Assembly (NCBI RefSeq): GCF_016587355.1 | Contig: NZ_BNJF01000002.1 | Coordinates: 1,364,001 to 1,428,000, forward strand | DNA: 64,000 nt | Direction: 5' to 3' | Source: Ktedonospora formicarum | Lineage (GTDB): Bacteria; Chloroflexota; Ktedonobacteria; Ktedonobacterales; Ktedonobacteraceae | Shown: piece by piece, positions 34,682 to 42,661 of the stretch | Numbering within the stretch: position 1 is the stretch's first letter | How the letters are laid out: the number at the start of each line of letters is the position of its first letter | Notes under the pieces: generated by a model | Database searches by the model: none | What the model saw: the letters and a program-made list of their open reading frames with translations, nothing else | Told to the model about the DNA's origin: nothing | Translations under genes and position numbers: made by a program

Positions 34682-36012
34682 CGTGCTACGCTTTAAATGT
34701 TTTTTGCTTTGATAATAAGGACTGGGAGTGAAAACTCGTTGGACGATAGAAAAGCCTGTTTTGTCTCTTCACCTTTTCCTGCTTCCTATTACTGATATTA
34801 TCTTGTGGTGAGAGCCATTCAGAAGCAATTTGTATTTTTTGTGATCAGCATGAAAATTCCATGGGAAGCTCAGGGCAATTGGAATAACAGAGGGTCAGCT
34901 CTGTTCCTACACTGTTACGCTCACCTTTTTGAGCTTGAGGTGGAGATGACGTAGGCTAGATCCTTTGCTGTTACGTCATGGGTGGGGGATGTTTTACTTT
35001 GCAAGCAACATGCTGCTTTATGATTTATTGGGCAAGACATGCTTCGCTTTCATAGAGTCTCTGCCCAGAAGGAATCATCTAGTCATTGAATGTATGTCTC
35101 TTTTGGGAAAGGTCATAGCATTCTATTTGGAAAACACTCCAGAGATGCGTGTTCTACGCGTTTTTTTGACCTTGCTCAGCGCTTAATGTGATATATGCTG
35201 AAGAGCATGGGTAAGCCAGGGAGTGGTGAGGTAAAAGCAATGAGTGAGTGATAGCATTAGAAAATAGTTCGCTTCACCGACTGCATGGAGCTTATACCAG
35301 AGCACATGTTTTCACGAAAAAAAGTAATTGTGGGTGCGATCATGATCAGGCGAAAAATATCAAGCTTGTTAGTATTTGCTTACATAGTAGTGAATCTTCT
35401 CTTTCTCGCGAGAAAACAAATACAGTGAGTTGTGGCTGTAATCCCCCAATTATCATGCCACATTCAAGGATTAGAGGATCTCCTTTCCCGATGTTATAAG
35501 TAGATAGAGAGAAAATAATAAAAAAGTGCGTATTTGTAGTTAAATACAAGTTACAACAGAACTATTTGGCTCATTAAAATAGAGTAGTGAGTCTGCTGTC
35601 GATGAGTATACTGACTGTCATGTGGCCTGTCAAGCTCTGAAAGTATAGCTTTTTAAGATGCTACTTTGGGTACTCTATAAGCAGTTATTATACATGTATC
35701 CCAATAGGTGTAGAGGCCTGTTTCTCAATCATTCTGGTACTATTAAGCCAAGTATATTGATGGCTTAACACTATTCAATTTATAATAAAGAATGGGGAGA
35801 TGACGGATCTTTCTGATTGAGAAGGCGACTTTGACTAATGGAAATAGAACATAATTGAGATTGAGCCATAGCAGTCTATGGGGCATGTCTTGCCATTTGC
35901 CAATGTTCAATCCCAGAGATAAGGCGAGTACCCTTCTGCTTTATTTTATGCCTTGCTTTGCGGGTTCTTTTTATTTATAGAGGCTGCCAATCAGCTTCTT
36001 GTGGTGAGTTTT
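34682..36012. other. 1.3-kb gene-poor region
   Basis: No supported gene; short ORFs at 34965 and 35248 lack SDs and protein-like composition. Divergent promoters for the polysaccharide operon and the lipoprotein gene must lie here. The region is AT-rich. Confidence 0.45.
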
Positions 36013-37602
36013 ATGGGTAAAAGGGAAAAGCATTCAACTTCTTTGTATGTTTATTTTATACTACTTTTGGCTGTCTTAGTATCCTGTGCAGATCCTGATC
36101 AGAAGCCCTCAACTGTCAACAGGAGTATAACAAATCAACCCACGATGGCCGCAACCAGCATTCCGAATGACCTTGACCGTTGCCAAAAGGGAAAAGCAAC
36201 CGCGCCAAAGGATGGCGAAGTGGACATAACAATCGATACGTCATGTTCTGGCATAAGTCAGCTTGCTCTTGGAGTGACTCATGTTGATGATTCGCTTGTG
36301 TATCCCTCTGGAAACAACGATCTCGCAGCTATTGAGAACGTGAAGTCGATGCTCAAAAATGGCATGTCATTTCAGAATACACACATTATGAGTTGGGGTT
36401 TGCCAGATCCCTGGCCGAATCCTGTCGATCCTGATCCAACGGATTGGTCTGCCTTGGATAGTCGCCTGAAGTTGTCGGTGGATGCTGGGAATACCCCAGT
36501 TATTTCGCTGGATGAAGCCCCCTGGTGGATGAAGGGAAGACCGATTGCGGGTGGGAAAACAGAGGTATTGACAGAGTCACAGGAATGGGATTCCATCGCG
36601 TATGGCACACGCATTCTCGATAATAAAATGGGGGATTGGCTACACCTTGTACAGCGTGTTGCCGAGCGCTATATGGTCCCGCCATATAATGTTAGATACT
36701 TCCAGGTGTGGAACGAATTAAAAGGATATTATAATCCTGGAGCGGATAAATATGATTTTACCGTGAGCCCGGGAAATCCCAATGCTATATCTGCTCGCCA
36801 TGGCTATACCTATATGTATAACCAGGTCTACAATACACTGATAAAAGTGGCACAATCAAAGGGGATACCACCGGAGAGCGTCAAAATTGGTGGCCCTTAT
36901 GTCTTTATGGATGTGTGGACCGCAAAGGATCAAAGTAACCCGTCAATAGTGACGAAACCCTATGGAACGTTCGATCAGAGATCACTCGATGTTGTACGAT
37001 ATTGGCTGCAACACAAAGCTGGTGCCGGTTTCATTACGGTAGATAGTTCGATTGAGAATAGAGAAGAGCGAGAGACGGGTGCCCTTGTTGCCGATCCCTT
37101 TGTTGCGGCGGCGAAATTTGCGGATATTGTGCGTTGGGTTCGTTCCCTTGATCCTAATCTCTATCCAGGCTCGACGACATTGCCTGTCTGGTTATCTGAG
37201 TGGTTTGCTTACCCACGTAACCAGATTGTTGATGCAAATTTCGATAACGCGTTAAAGGCATGTACGATGATCGAGTTCTTGAAAGTAGGTGGAGCGGTAG
37301 CCCTTGCCTGGGGTGGATCGGGCGATGGCTCAACAGATCTGGGGCTCTGGACTGATACCTACGTCGGGGGAGGGCAACCGCAGCCCTGGTATTTTAGTGC
37401 CAAGGCTCTCAAGGACGATTTTGCCCCAGGTGTAAAGCTGTATAACACAACTGTTTCTGCACCTGCTAAGGTTGAAGCATTGGCCTCAGATCAACACATT
37501 ATGCTGGTGAATAAAACAGCTACCAAGATTACTGTGAAAGTTCAACAGAAAGAGGTTGAACTTACCCCATATCAGGTGAAAGTGATCGATTACGCTCACT
37601 AA
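36013..37602 (+). CDS. lipoprotein glycosidase, GH39-like clan A fold
   Basis: ATG 36013 gives 529 aa with a lipobox signal peptide (hydrophobic core, LVSC, Cys25), so the enzyme is membrane-anchored outside the cell. A (beta/alpha)8 domain follows: NTHIMSWGLPDPWPNP, SLDEAPWWMKG, acid/base Glu235 in VWNELKGYY, nucleophile Glu396 in WLSEWFAYP. The layout recalls GH39 beta-xylosidase/iduronidase-like enzymes but the family is not certain. The tail (about 450-529) is a small beta-sandwich. It faces the polysaccharide operon across 1.3 kb and could trim the exported glycan or forage. Confidence 0.8.
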   Translation: MGKREKHSTSLYVYFILLLAVLVSCADPDQKPSTVNRSITNQPTMAATSIPNDLDRCQKGKATAPKDGEVDITIDTSCSGISQLALGVTHVDDSLVYPSGNNDLAAIENVKSMLKNGMSFQNTHIMSWGLPDPWPNPVDPDPTDWSALDSRLKLSVDAGNTPVISLDEAPWWMKGRPIAGGKTEVLTESQEWDSIAYGTRILDNKMGDWLHLVQRVAERYMVPPYNVRYFQVWNELKGYYNPGADKYDFTVSPGNPNAISARHGYTYMYNQVYNTLIKVAQSKGIPPESVKIGGPYVFMDVWTAKDQSNPSIVTKPYGTFDQRSLDVVRYWLQHKAGAGFITVDSSIENREERETGALVADPFVAAAKFADIVRWVRSLDPNLYPGSTTLPVWLSEWFAYPRNQIVDANFDNALKACTMIEFLKVGGAVALAWGGSGDGSTDLGLWTDTYVGGGQPQPWYFSAKALKDDFAPGVKLYNTTVSAPAKVEALASDQHIMLVNKTATKITVKVQQKEVELTPYQVKVIDYAH

Positions 37603-37670
37603 TGACTTGAGCAGGAAAAATGCATCAGGAGATAAAGCGCGAACCGTAAGAAGGCCGCGAGACAGGGATT

Positions 37671-37748
37671 TTAACAAGAGAGAGAGTATGAAGCAGAGGA
37701 GATGGTATGTCATGACCATCTCCTCTGCTTCATACTCTCTCTTGTTAA
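37671..37748. terminator. very long hairpin (34-36 bp stem)
   Basis: Arms 37671-37706 and 37715-37748 pair along their whole length except a 2-nt bulge, loop 8 nt. It lies 70 bp past the glycosidase stop. Confidence 0.85.
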
Positions 37749-37862
37749 TGGCTCTCAAAATAGCGCGAGGCGCCCATTGGGGGCTGGCGGAAACGCAAGA
37801 TATCGAACAGAACGACATATCCATTATAAGGATCTTCCTGACTACGGTCCCCTGTCGAAACC

Positions 37863-37926
37863 TTGACATCTCGAAACAAAGTGGGTATACTCCTCAATAA
37901 ATGAAGATATGATTCATTTATTGAGG
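37863..37926 (+). promoter_or_regulatory. consensus promoter plus 14-bp inverted repeat before tetR
   Basis: TTGACA (37863-37868), 17 nt, TATACT (37886-37891). Directly after it, CCTCAATAAATGAA (37892-37905) and its perfect inverse (37913-37926) flank 7 nt. The right arm runs into the SD (GAGGAGG), so the repeat can be a TetR operator or an RNA hairpin that covers the SD. Confidence 0.85.
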
Positions 37927-37933
37927 AGGTGCA

Positions 37934-38557
37934 ATGGCTCGAACGGCAGAGGCAAATCAACGTTTGCGTGAGGCCACACGCGCCAAACTTCTGGAAAGCG
38001 CAAGAAGAGTTTTTGCGCGGTTGGGCAGAGGGGCGACGATGGCAGATGTTGCTGCTGAGGCCCAAGTGAGCCAAGGATTGGCCTATCGCCATTTTGCTAG
38101 CAAAGAGGAGCTCTTTCAGACGTTGCTCGAGCAGGTTGTGCAAGCTGACTGGCTCCTCCCGCACGTTCTGGAGATGCCGGGGACGCCAGGGGAACGCCTT
38201 GATTTTCTTATTACAACGGTTATTGAATCCCGGCGCGAGCAACCTGAATTTTACCAGCTTTTCTATCAGCTGCTCATTGATGAAACGCTGCCCAATGATC
38301 TGCGTGAACTGGTCGCCAGGCAAAGCCAGGAGTTTCAAAGTATGGTGCGGCAACTCATTGTCGAGGGGCAGGCGACTGGGGAGATTGCGAAAGACAATCC
38401 AGATCAATTGATAGCCGCGCTTTTTGCCTGTCTTCAAGGTCTCTGGAGTGGGATGGCTTTCCTTCACCAAGAACACCTCACAAAGCCCCTTCCTGATGCC
38501 AGGATTGTCTTACGTCTACTCAAGCCAGATTCAGAAGAGAAAGAGAGAAATTTATGA
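37934..38557 (+). CDS. TetR/AcrR-family regulator
   Basis: A 207-aa protein with the TetR HTH at about 30-60 (ATMADVAAEAQVSQGLAYRHFASKEELFQTLL) and a helical effector domain. GAGGAGG is 5 nt before the ATG. It overlaps the TIM-barrel gene by ATGA, which makes that gene its clear operon partner and probable target. Confidence 0.9.
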   Translation: MARTAEANQRLREATRAKLLESARRVFARLGRGATMADVAAEAQVSQGLAYRHFASKEELFQTLLEQVVQADWLLPHVLEMPGTPGERLDFLITTVIESRREQPEFYQLFYQLLIDETLPNDLRELVARQSQEFQSMVRQLIVEGQATGEIAKDNPDQLIAALFACLQGLWSGMAFLHQEHLTKPLPDARIVLRLLKPDSEEKERNL

Positions 38558-39582
38558 GACGAAGAGGCGTCAATTACGACGTAGGAGTGAGCTACGATAT
38601 TGGAAATGAGCGCGGTGGCCTGGTTGTCACACACCCAACATTCGACTCGCAGTGTGTCCATCGTGAGCTTGAGATTATTCAGCAGGATTTGCACTGCAAT
38701 GCCATCAGAATCTCCGGTCGCTCAATTGAGCGGCTGATGCTTGCTACAGAAGCTGCTCTCAAGCAGGGGCTAGAAGTCTGGCTGTCTCCGCTTTTGTACG
38801 ATCAAGATGAACAAGAGACGCTTGATTACATCAGAGAGTGCGCCATGGAGGCTGAACGGTTACGCAGTTTCTTTCCACAACTCATCTTTATTCTGGGCTG
38901 TGAACTGACGCTATTTATGCAAGGCATTGTGGAGGGCAAAAACATCATTGAGCGCCTTCCAGCCCTCAAGAGCGTGGTAAAAACGGGTGCTCATAACAAG
39001 CCGTTGAATGCCTTTTTAGCCAAGGCCAACCAGACTGTTCGGCAGGTATTCAGTGGTGCCGTGACCTATGCGTCCGCTCCCCTTGAACAAGTCGATTGGT
39101 CGCTCTTTGACTTCGTGTGCGCTGATGTGTATCGAGAAAAGCGTATCAAAGAGGTCTATAGCAACTTGATCACATCGTATTTTGCCCATAACAAGCCAGT
39201 GATCATCACTGAATTCGGTTGCTGTACGTACCGAGGTGCCGAAGACGTGGGCGGTATGGGTTGGGCGATCCTTGATGAGACCATCATGCCAGTCGAGCAA
39301 CTCAAGGGCGACTATGTGCGCGATGAGCGTTTGCAGGCACGTGAAATCACGGACTTGTTGGGGATACTCGATGGCACGGGAGTCAATGGCGCGTTCGTAT
39401 ATATTTTTCATTTCCCTGCCTTGGTTCATCACGAAAGCGACCCTCGGCGCGATCTAGACATGGCTAGCTATGGCCTGGTAAAAAGCTATGCTGATGGCAG
39501 GCATGGAGCCTCCTATCCGGATATGCCCTGGGAGCCAAAGGAGTCGTTCAAGGCGGTAGCTGACTACTACGCGGCACACTGA
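38554..39582 (+). CDS. TIM-barrel glycosidase-like protein
   Basis: A 342-aa cytoplasmic protein, no signal peptide. Strand ends carry acidic residues as in clan-A glycosidases: GCELTLFMQ (Glu near 114) and ITEFGCCTYRG (Glu near 218), plus VDWSLFDFVCADVYR and WEPKESF. I recognise it as a conserved family in Bacillus, Streptomyces and relatives that databases often label 'abortive infection protein'; I see no evidence for phage defence here. Genetic coupling to a TetR suggests a small-molecule-induced enzyme. Confidence 0.72.
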   Translation: MRRRGVNYDVGVSYDIGNERGGLVVTHPTFDSQCVHRELEIIQQDLHCNAIRISGRSIERLMLATEAALKQGLEVWLSPLLYDQDEQETLDYIRECAMEAERLRSFFPQLIFILGCELTLFMQGIVEGKNIIERLPALKSVVKTGAHNKPLNAFLAKANQTVRQVFSGAVTYASAPLEQVDWSLFDFVCADVYREKRIKEVYSNLITSYFAHNKPVIITEFGCCTYRGAEDVGGMGWAILDETIMPVEQLKGDYVRDERLQAREITDLLGILDGTGVNGAFVYIFHFPALVHHESDPRRDLDMASYGLVKSYADGRHGASYPDMPWEPKESFKAVADYYAAH

Positions 39583-39647
39583 GCCCATGCGGCGCGAGAG
39601 GAGGCTCATACTGGAGATACCACTTATGGTTGCTCTTAAGTGATCTG

Positions 39648-40901
39648 TTACTGGACTTCGGCGGGAATATCCAAAGTTTCTCCTGATCTTCCTTGTTGGA
39701 AAAGCGCTTCTTCCTGCTTGTTTAATTTTTTATAGATTGTGAAATACACCCATACGGCATTGAACAGTAAAAGGGTGCTGGTTAGAAAAAAGATGGATCT
39801 GATCCCCCACCAGGCGGTCACCTGTCCCCCTAACACAGATCCTCCAAAGACGCCTAAGTAGCCTGCGGAAATGCTAAAACCAAACACTCTTCCGGTCAGG
39901 GCGCTGGGGGTGATTTTCTTGATTAAGATATTGATCGAAGGGTTTAACCCGGCTACGGCAAGACCTAACAAAAAGCGTAGCCCCATCAACTGCCATGGAT
40001 CTTGAACAAAGGCTTGGGGAAGGAAAATGACTGCCGCGACCACCAGCGCGATAAGCATGACCTTTTGTACTCCAAATCTGTCAGAGAGTTTCCCTAGTTG
40101 TGGAGCCGCAATGATATTGGCAAGCCCTGAAGCTGAGAATGCCATACCCGCTAACAGCGCAACATGCGTAGTATCAGTGGTAAGCTGAGTCACATAGACA
40201 GTCACCACGGGCTCAATCGAATAGAGCGCCAGTGTGATGATAAAATACGTCAATGATACAACTATTGTAAGGTTTTTGTCTGGTATACGCTGCCAGATTG
40301 CTTTCACCCCCAGCATCTCTTTCCCTTCGCGGGTAAATGATTCTTTGACCCAGAAGAGGGTCATGAGAAATGCTATCAGCATGAGAGCACCAGTGAGAAA
40401 AAAGACATTTTGCAGACCAAGACTCTCTTCTATTCCACCTCCAATGATGGGACCCAGCAGCCCTCCCGCAATATTCGCCGTGGAAAGGGTGCCTAAAGCC
40501 CAACCCGCGTGCTCCTTGTGCGTCTGTGTGGCGATGAGAGTGGTACAAGCCGTACTATACCCAGTGATGACGCCTTGTAACAACCGTAAACCCAGCAGTA
40601 CATAGACATTTTGCGCTAAACCCATGAGGCCGATCACAATTGCCATCCCGAGGCTAGCACGCAGTAACATAGGCTTTCTACCAGCCCTGTCCGCTGCCAT
40701 ACCCCAGATAGGGGAGAACAGCGCAGAAATAATATAGGTTATGCCAAAGGTAAGGCCCGACAATTGTGCAATTGAGGCTGAATTGTCGATGCCCAGGTGT
40801 TTGATATACAGTGGCAAAACGGGAGCAATCTGACTCATACCCACACTGGTGACAAACATGCCAAACCAGCAAATTAGTAAGTTTCTTTTCCAGATAGGCA
40901 T
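39648..40901 (-). CDS. MFS drug exporter, MdtG-like
   Basis: ATG 40901 has AGAAGG 9 nt upstream and is preferred over the TTG at 40937, giving 417 aa. Twelve helices; MFS motif A GMAADRAGRKPML after helix 2, and motif C-like GYLGVFGGSVLGG in the second half. It is a proton-driven drug:H+ antiporter of the DHA1 type. It is divergent from a TetR gene, with operators overlapping its promoter (-35 TTGACA, -10 TATTAT on the minus strand). Confidence 0.88.
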   Translation of the reverse strand: MPIWKRNLLICWFGMFVTSVGMSQIAPVLPLYIKHLGIDNSASIAQLSGLTFGITYIISALFSPIWGMAADRAGRKPMLLRASLGMAIVIGLMGLAQNVYVLLGLRLLQGVITGYSTACTTLIATQTHKEHAGWALGTLSTANIAGGLLGPIIGGGIEESLGLQNVFFLTGALMLIAFLMTLFWVKESFTREGKEMLGVKAIWQRIPDKNLTIVVSLTYFIITLALYSIEPVVTVYVTQLTTDTTHVALLAGMAFSASGLANIIAAPQLGKLSDRFGVQKVMLIALVVAAVIFLPQAFVQDPWQLMGLRFLLGLAVAGLNPSINILIKKITPSALTGRVFGFSISAGYLGVFGGSVLGGQVTAWWGIRSIFFLTSTLLLFNAVWVYFTIYKKLNKQEEALFQQGRSGETLDIPAEVQ

Positions 40902-40943
40902 ACCAGCAGGCCTTCTTTCTGTGTTCGTTTTGCTCAATCGTAT

Positions 40944-40994
40944 TAGAATAATATTCTAGAATTGTTTTATTGTCAAGGATAGAATATTATCAAT
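40944..40994. promoter_or_regulatory. MFS promoter with TAGAATA-N-TATTCTA operators
   Basis: Minus-strand promoter: TTGACA (40976-40971), 17 nt, TATTAT (40953-40948). The perfect palindrome TAGAATA-A-TATTCTA (40944-40958) covers the -10. A second, imperfect copy starts at 40980 (TAGAATA-T-TATCAAT). The same motif controls the second TetR-MFS pair at 42.47 kb. Confidence 0.85.
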
Positions 40995-41069
40995 ACACTG
41001 GTAGGAACAGAGCTGTATGACTCCTTAGAAATGGGAATACCATTGGAGAAAGAGGAGATTCATTGATGT

Positions 41070-41693
41070 ATGAGTGATTCTGCACAGAATATTCCTAAAG
41101 CATCCAGGAGGCAGTCCATTTTGGATGCTGCGCTCACCTGCTTTGCTAGCAAAGGTTTTGCAGAAACCACTATGGAGGATATCCGCAAGCTTTCTGGAAC
41201 CAGTACTGGGAGTATTTATCATCACTTCTCCAATAAAGAGCTACTTGCGCAAGCTCTCTATCTTGAAGGGCGCACAAGTTCCCATGCAGCCCTTGCTACA
41301 TCTTTTGTTGAACGGATTGCTCAGGAAGGTGTTCAAGCTCTTGTGTATGCGTATCTTGGATGGTTTGAGCAGCATCCTGACCTCGGTCAATACCTCATGC
41401 AAGCAGGCGAGTCTGAGTACTTGAATGCATATATCAAAGTGCTTCGCCAAAAGACCAAAACCACGCTTCCCGCTGAGACGCTGTCAGAACGAGTGTTGCA
41501 ATGGCTAACCCCCTCAATTGAGAGTAGAAATGTTAGGCGATTGCCAGAATCGCTTTATGTTCCGCTTATTCTTGGCTCTAGCCGAGAATTTGTCCGAATT
41601 TGGTTACGCACCAGGCACGCGGAAGTGACGCAAGAAGCATATGACCCCCTGGCGCAAGCTGCCTGGCTTGTCGTTGCATCTGCGCAAGCTTGA
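41070..41693 (+). CDS. TetR-family regulator A of the mirror-image exporter block
   Basis: A 207-aa protein: DAALTCFASKGFAETTMEDIRKLSGTSTGSIYHHFSNKELLAQALYLEG is a canonical TetR HTH. The C-terminal domain is of the type found with AcrR-like exporter repressors. AGAGGAG lies 13 nt before the ATG. It is divergent from the MdtG-like exporter. It is closely paralogous to regulator B at 41.7-42.4 kb, with nearly identical recognition helices (STGSIYHHF). Confidence 0.9.
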   Translation: MSDSAQNIPKASRRQSILDAALTCFASKGFAETTMEDIRKLSGTSTGSIYHHFSNKELLAQALYLEGRTSSHAALATSFVERIAQEGVQALVYAYLGWFEQHPDLGQYLMQAGESEYLNAYIKVLRQKTKTTLPAETLSERVLQWLTPSIESRNVRRLPESLYVPLILGSSREFVRIWLRTRHAEVTQEAYDPLAQAAWLVVASAQA

Positions 41694-41732
41694 TAGTTTG
41701 GCTGGTTGGTTAGTGAGATACGGAAAAGGGTG

Positions 41733-42365
41733 CTATCCTTGTGCATGTGAGGCTGAGAGCGTCGCCCATGCCATTTCCGCCAGTGGTGCTCTTGCCTCTT
41801 GCATCTCGGTTGCGATGCGAGTTCGTAGCCAGCGGCGTACGAACTCCCGACTTGGACCAATGGCAAGAGGATAATAGAGTTGTTGTGGGAGTCGTACGAT
41901 AATACCCGCCTCCACAAAAGGCAGAAGCCAGTTCAGGAACTGTGCCGGAAAACTTTCTCCTGAGATGCTGGTGGTAATCTTCTGGCGCAGCACCTTGATA
42001 TATGCTCCCAGGTACTCTGTATCGGCAGCCTGCATAACATACTGGCCTAATTCCGGATTTTGCTCAAACCACTGTAAATAAGCATAGATCACTCCGGTAA
42101 GCCCCTTATATGGGTCCTCTGTTGCGAGTGCCTCAATGACTGCTTGATTCATGTCCTGCCGCCCTTCGAGGTAGAGCGCGCGTGCGAGCATATCTTTGTT
42201 CTTAAAATGATGATAGATGCTCCCGGTACTGGCACCCGAATGCTGCCGAATATCCTCCATCGTCGTTTCGCTGAAGCCTTTCTCAAGAAAGAGTGCCAGC
42301 GCGGCATCCAGAATGGCTTTCCGTCGTGCTTCTGTTGAAGCGCTACGATCTGAAGCATTCATCAT
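41733..42365 (-). CDS. TetR-family regulator B of the mirror-image exporter block
   Basis: ATG 42365 follows AAGGAG by 9 nt (210 aa); an ATG at 42389 is the alternative. HTH: DAALALFLEKGFSETTMEDIRQHSGASTGSIYHHFKNKDMLARALYLEG. It shares long identical stretches with regulator A (GSIYHHF, YLGAYIKVLRQK/YLNAYIKVLRQK, SREFVR-WLRTR), so the two arose by duplication. It is convergent with A and divergent from the DHA2 exporter. Confidence 0.9.
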   Translation of the reverse strand: MMNASDRSASTEARRKAILDAALALFLEKGFSETTMEDIRQHSGASTGSIYHHFKNKDMLARALYLEGRQDMNQAVIEALATEDPYKGLTGVIYAYLQWFEQNPELGQYVMQAADTEYLGAYIKVLRQKITTSISGESFPAQFLNWLLPFVEAGIIVRLPQQLYYPLAIGPSREFVRRWLRTRIATEMQEARAPLAEMAWATLSASHAQG

Positions 42366-42462
42366 CAAATATTTCTCCTTACAACGCATAATTGTCCTAT
42401 GCGTTCTGTTTGCTCCAAGCAGGTTCGTGCTCGCAAATTTCTGTCGCCCATTGTATCATACC

Positions 42463-42495
42463 TTGACGAGAATATTATTCTAGATTAATATTCTA
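42463..42495 (+). promoter_or_regulatory. DHA2 exporter promoter with two tandem operators
   Basis: TTGACG (42463-42468), 17 nt, TAATAT (42486-42491). AGAATA-T-TATTCT (42469-42481) fills the spacer and TAGATTA-A-TATTCTA (42481-42495) covers the -10. Same motif as upstream of the first exporter. Confidence 0.85.
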
Positions 42496-42661
42496 ATAGA
42501 TGGCTATGGCTTCATCCTTTCGGGAGGAAATGGGACGCAAGGGTGATAGTCCTTGAGGGAGCGCGAGGTGCTCTCTCAAAACCTTGCGCTCCCCATTTGT
42601 CTGGCAGGATGGAGGTGCAAACGGAATTTCCAATGGTACGCAGAAAAGAAAAGAGAAGGAC

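Noticed and set aside
34965..35499. Two short ORFs in the 1.3-kb gap
   Set aside because: No SD, no recognisable motif, overlapping ORFs on the other strand; treated as noise.
38554..39582. Abi-type phage-defence gene
   Set aside because: Database label only; no defence neighbours, and the Glu pattern fits a glycosidase fold.
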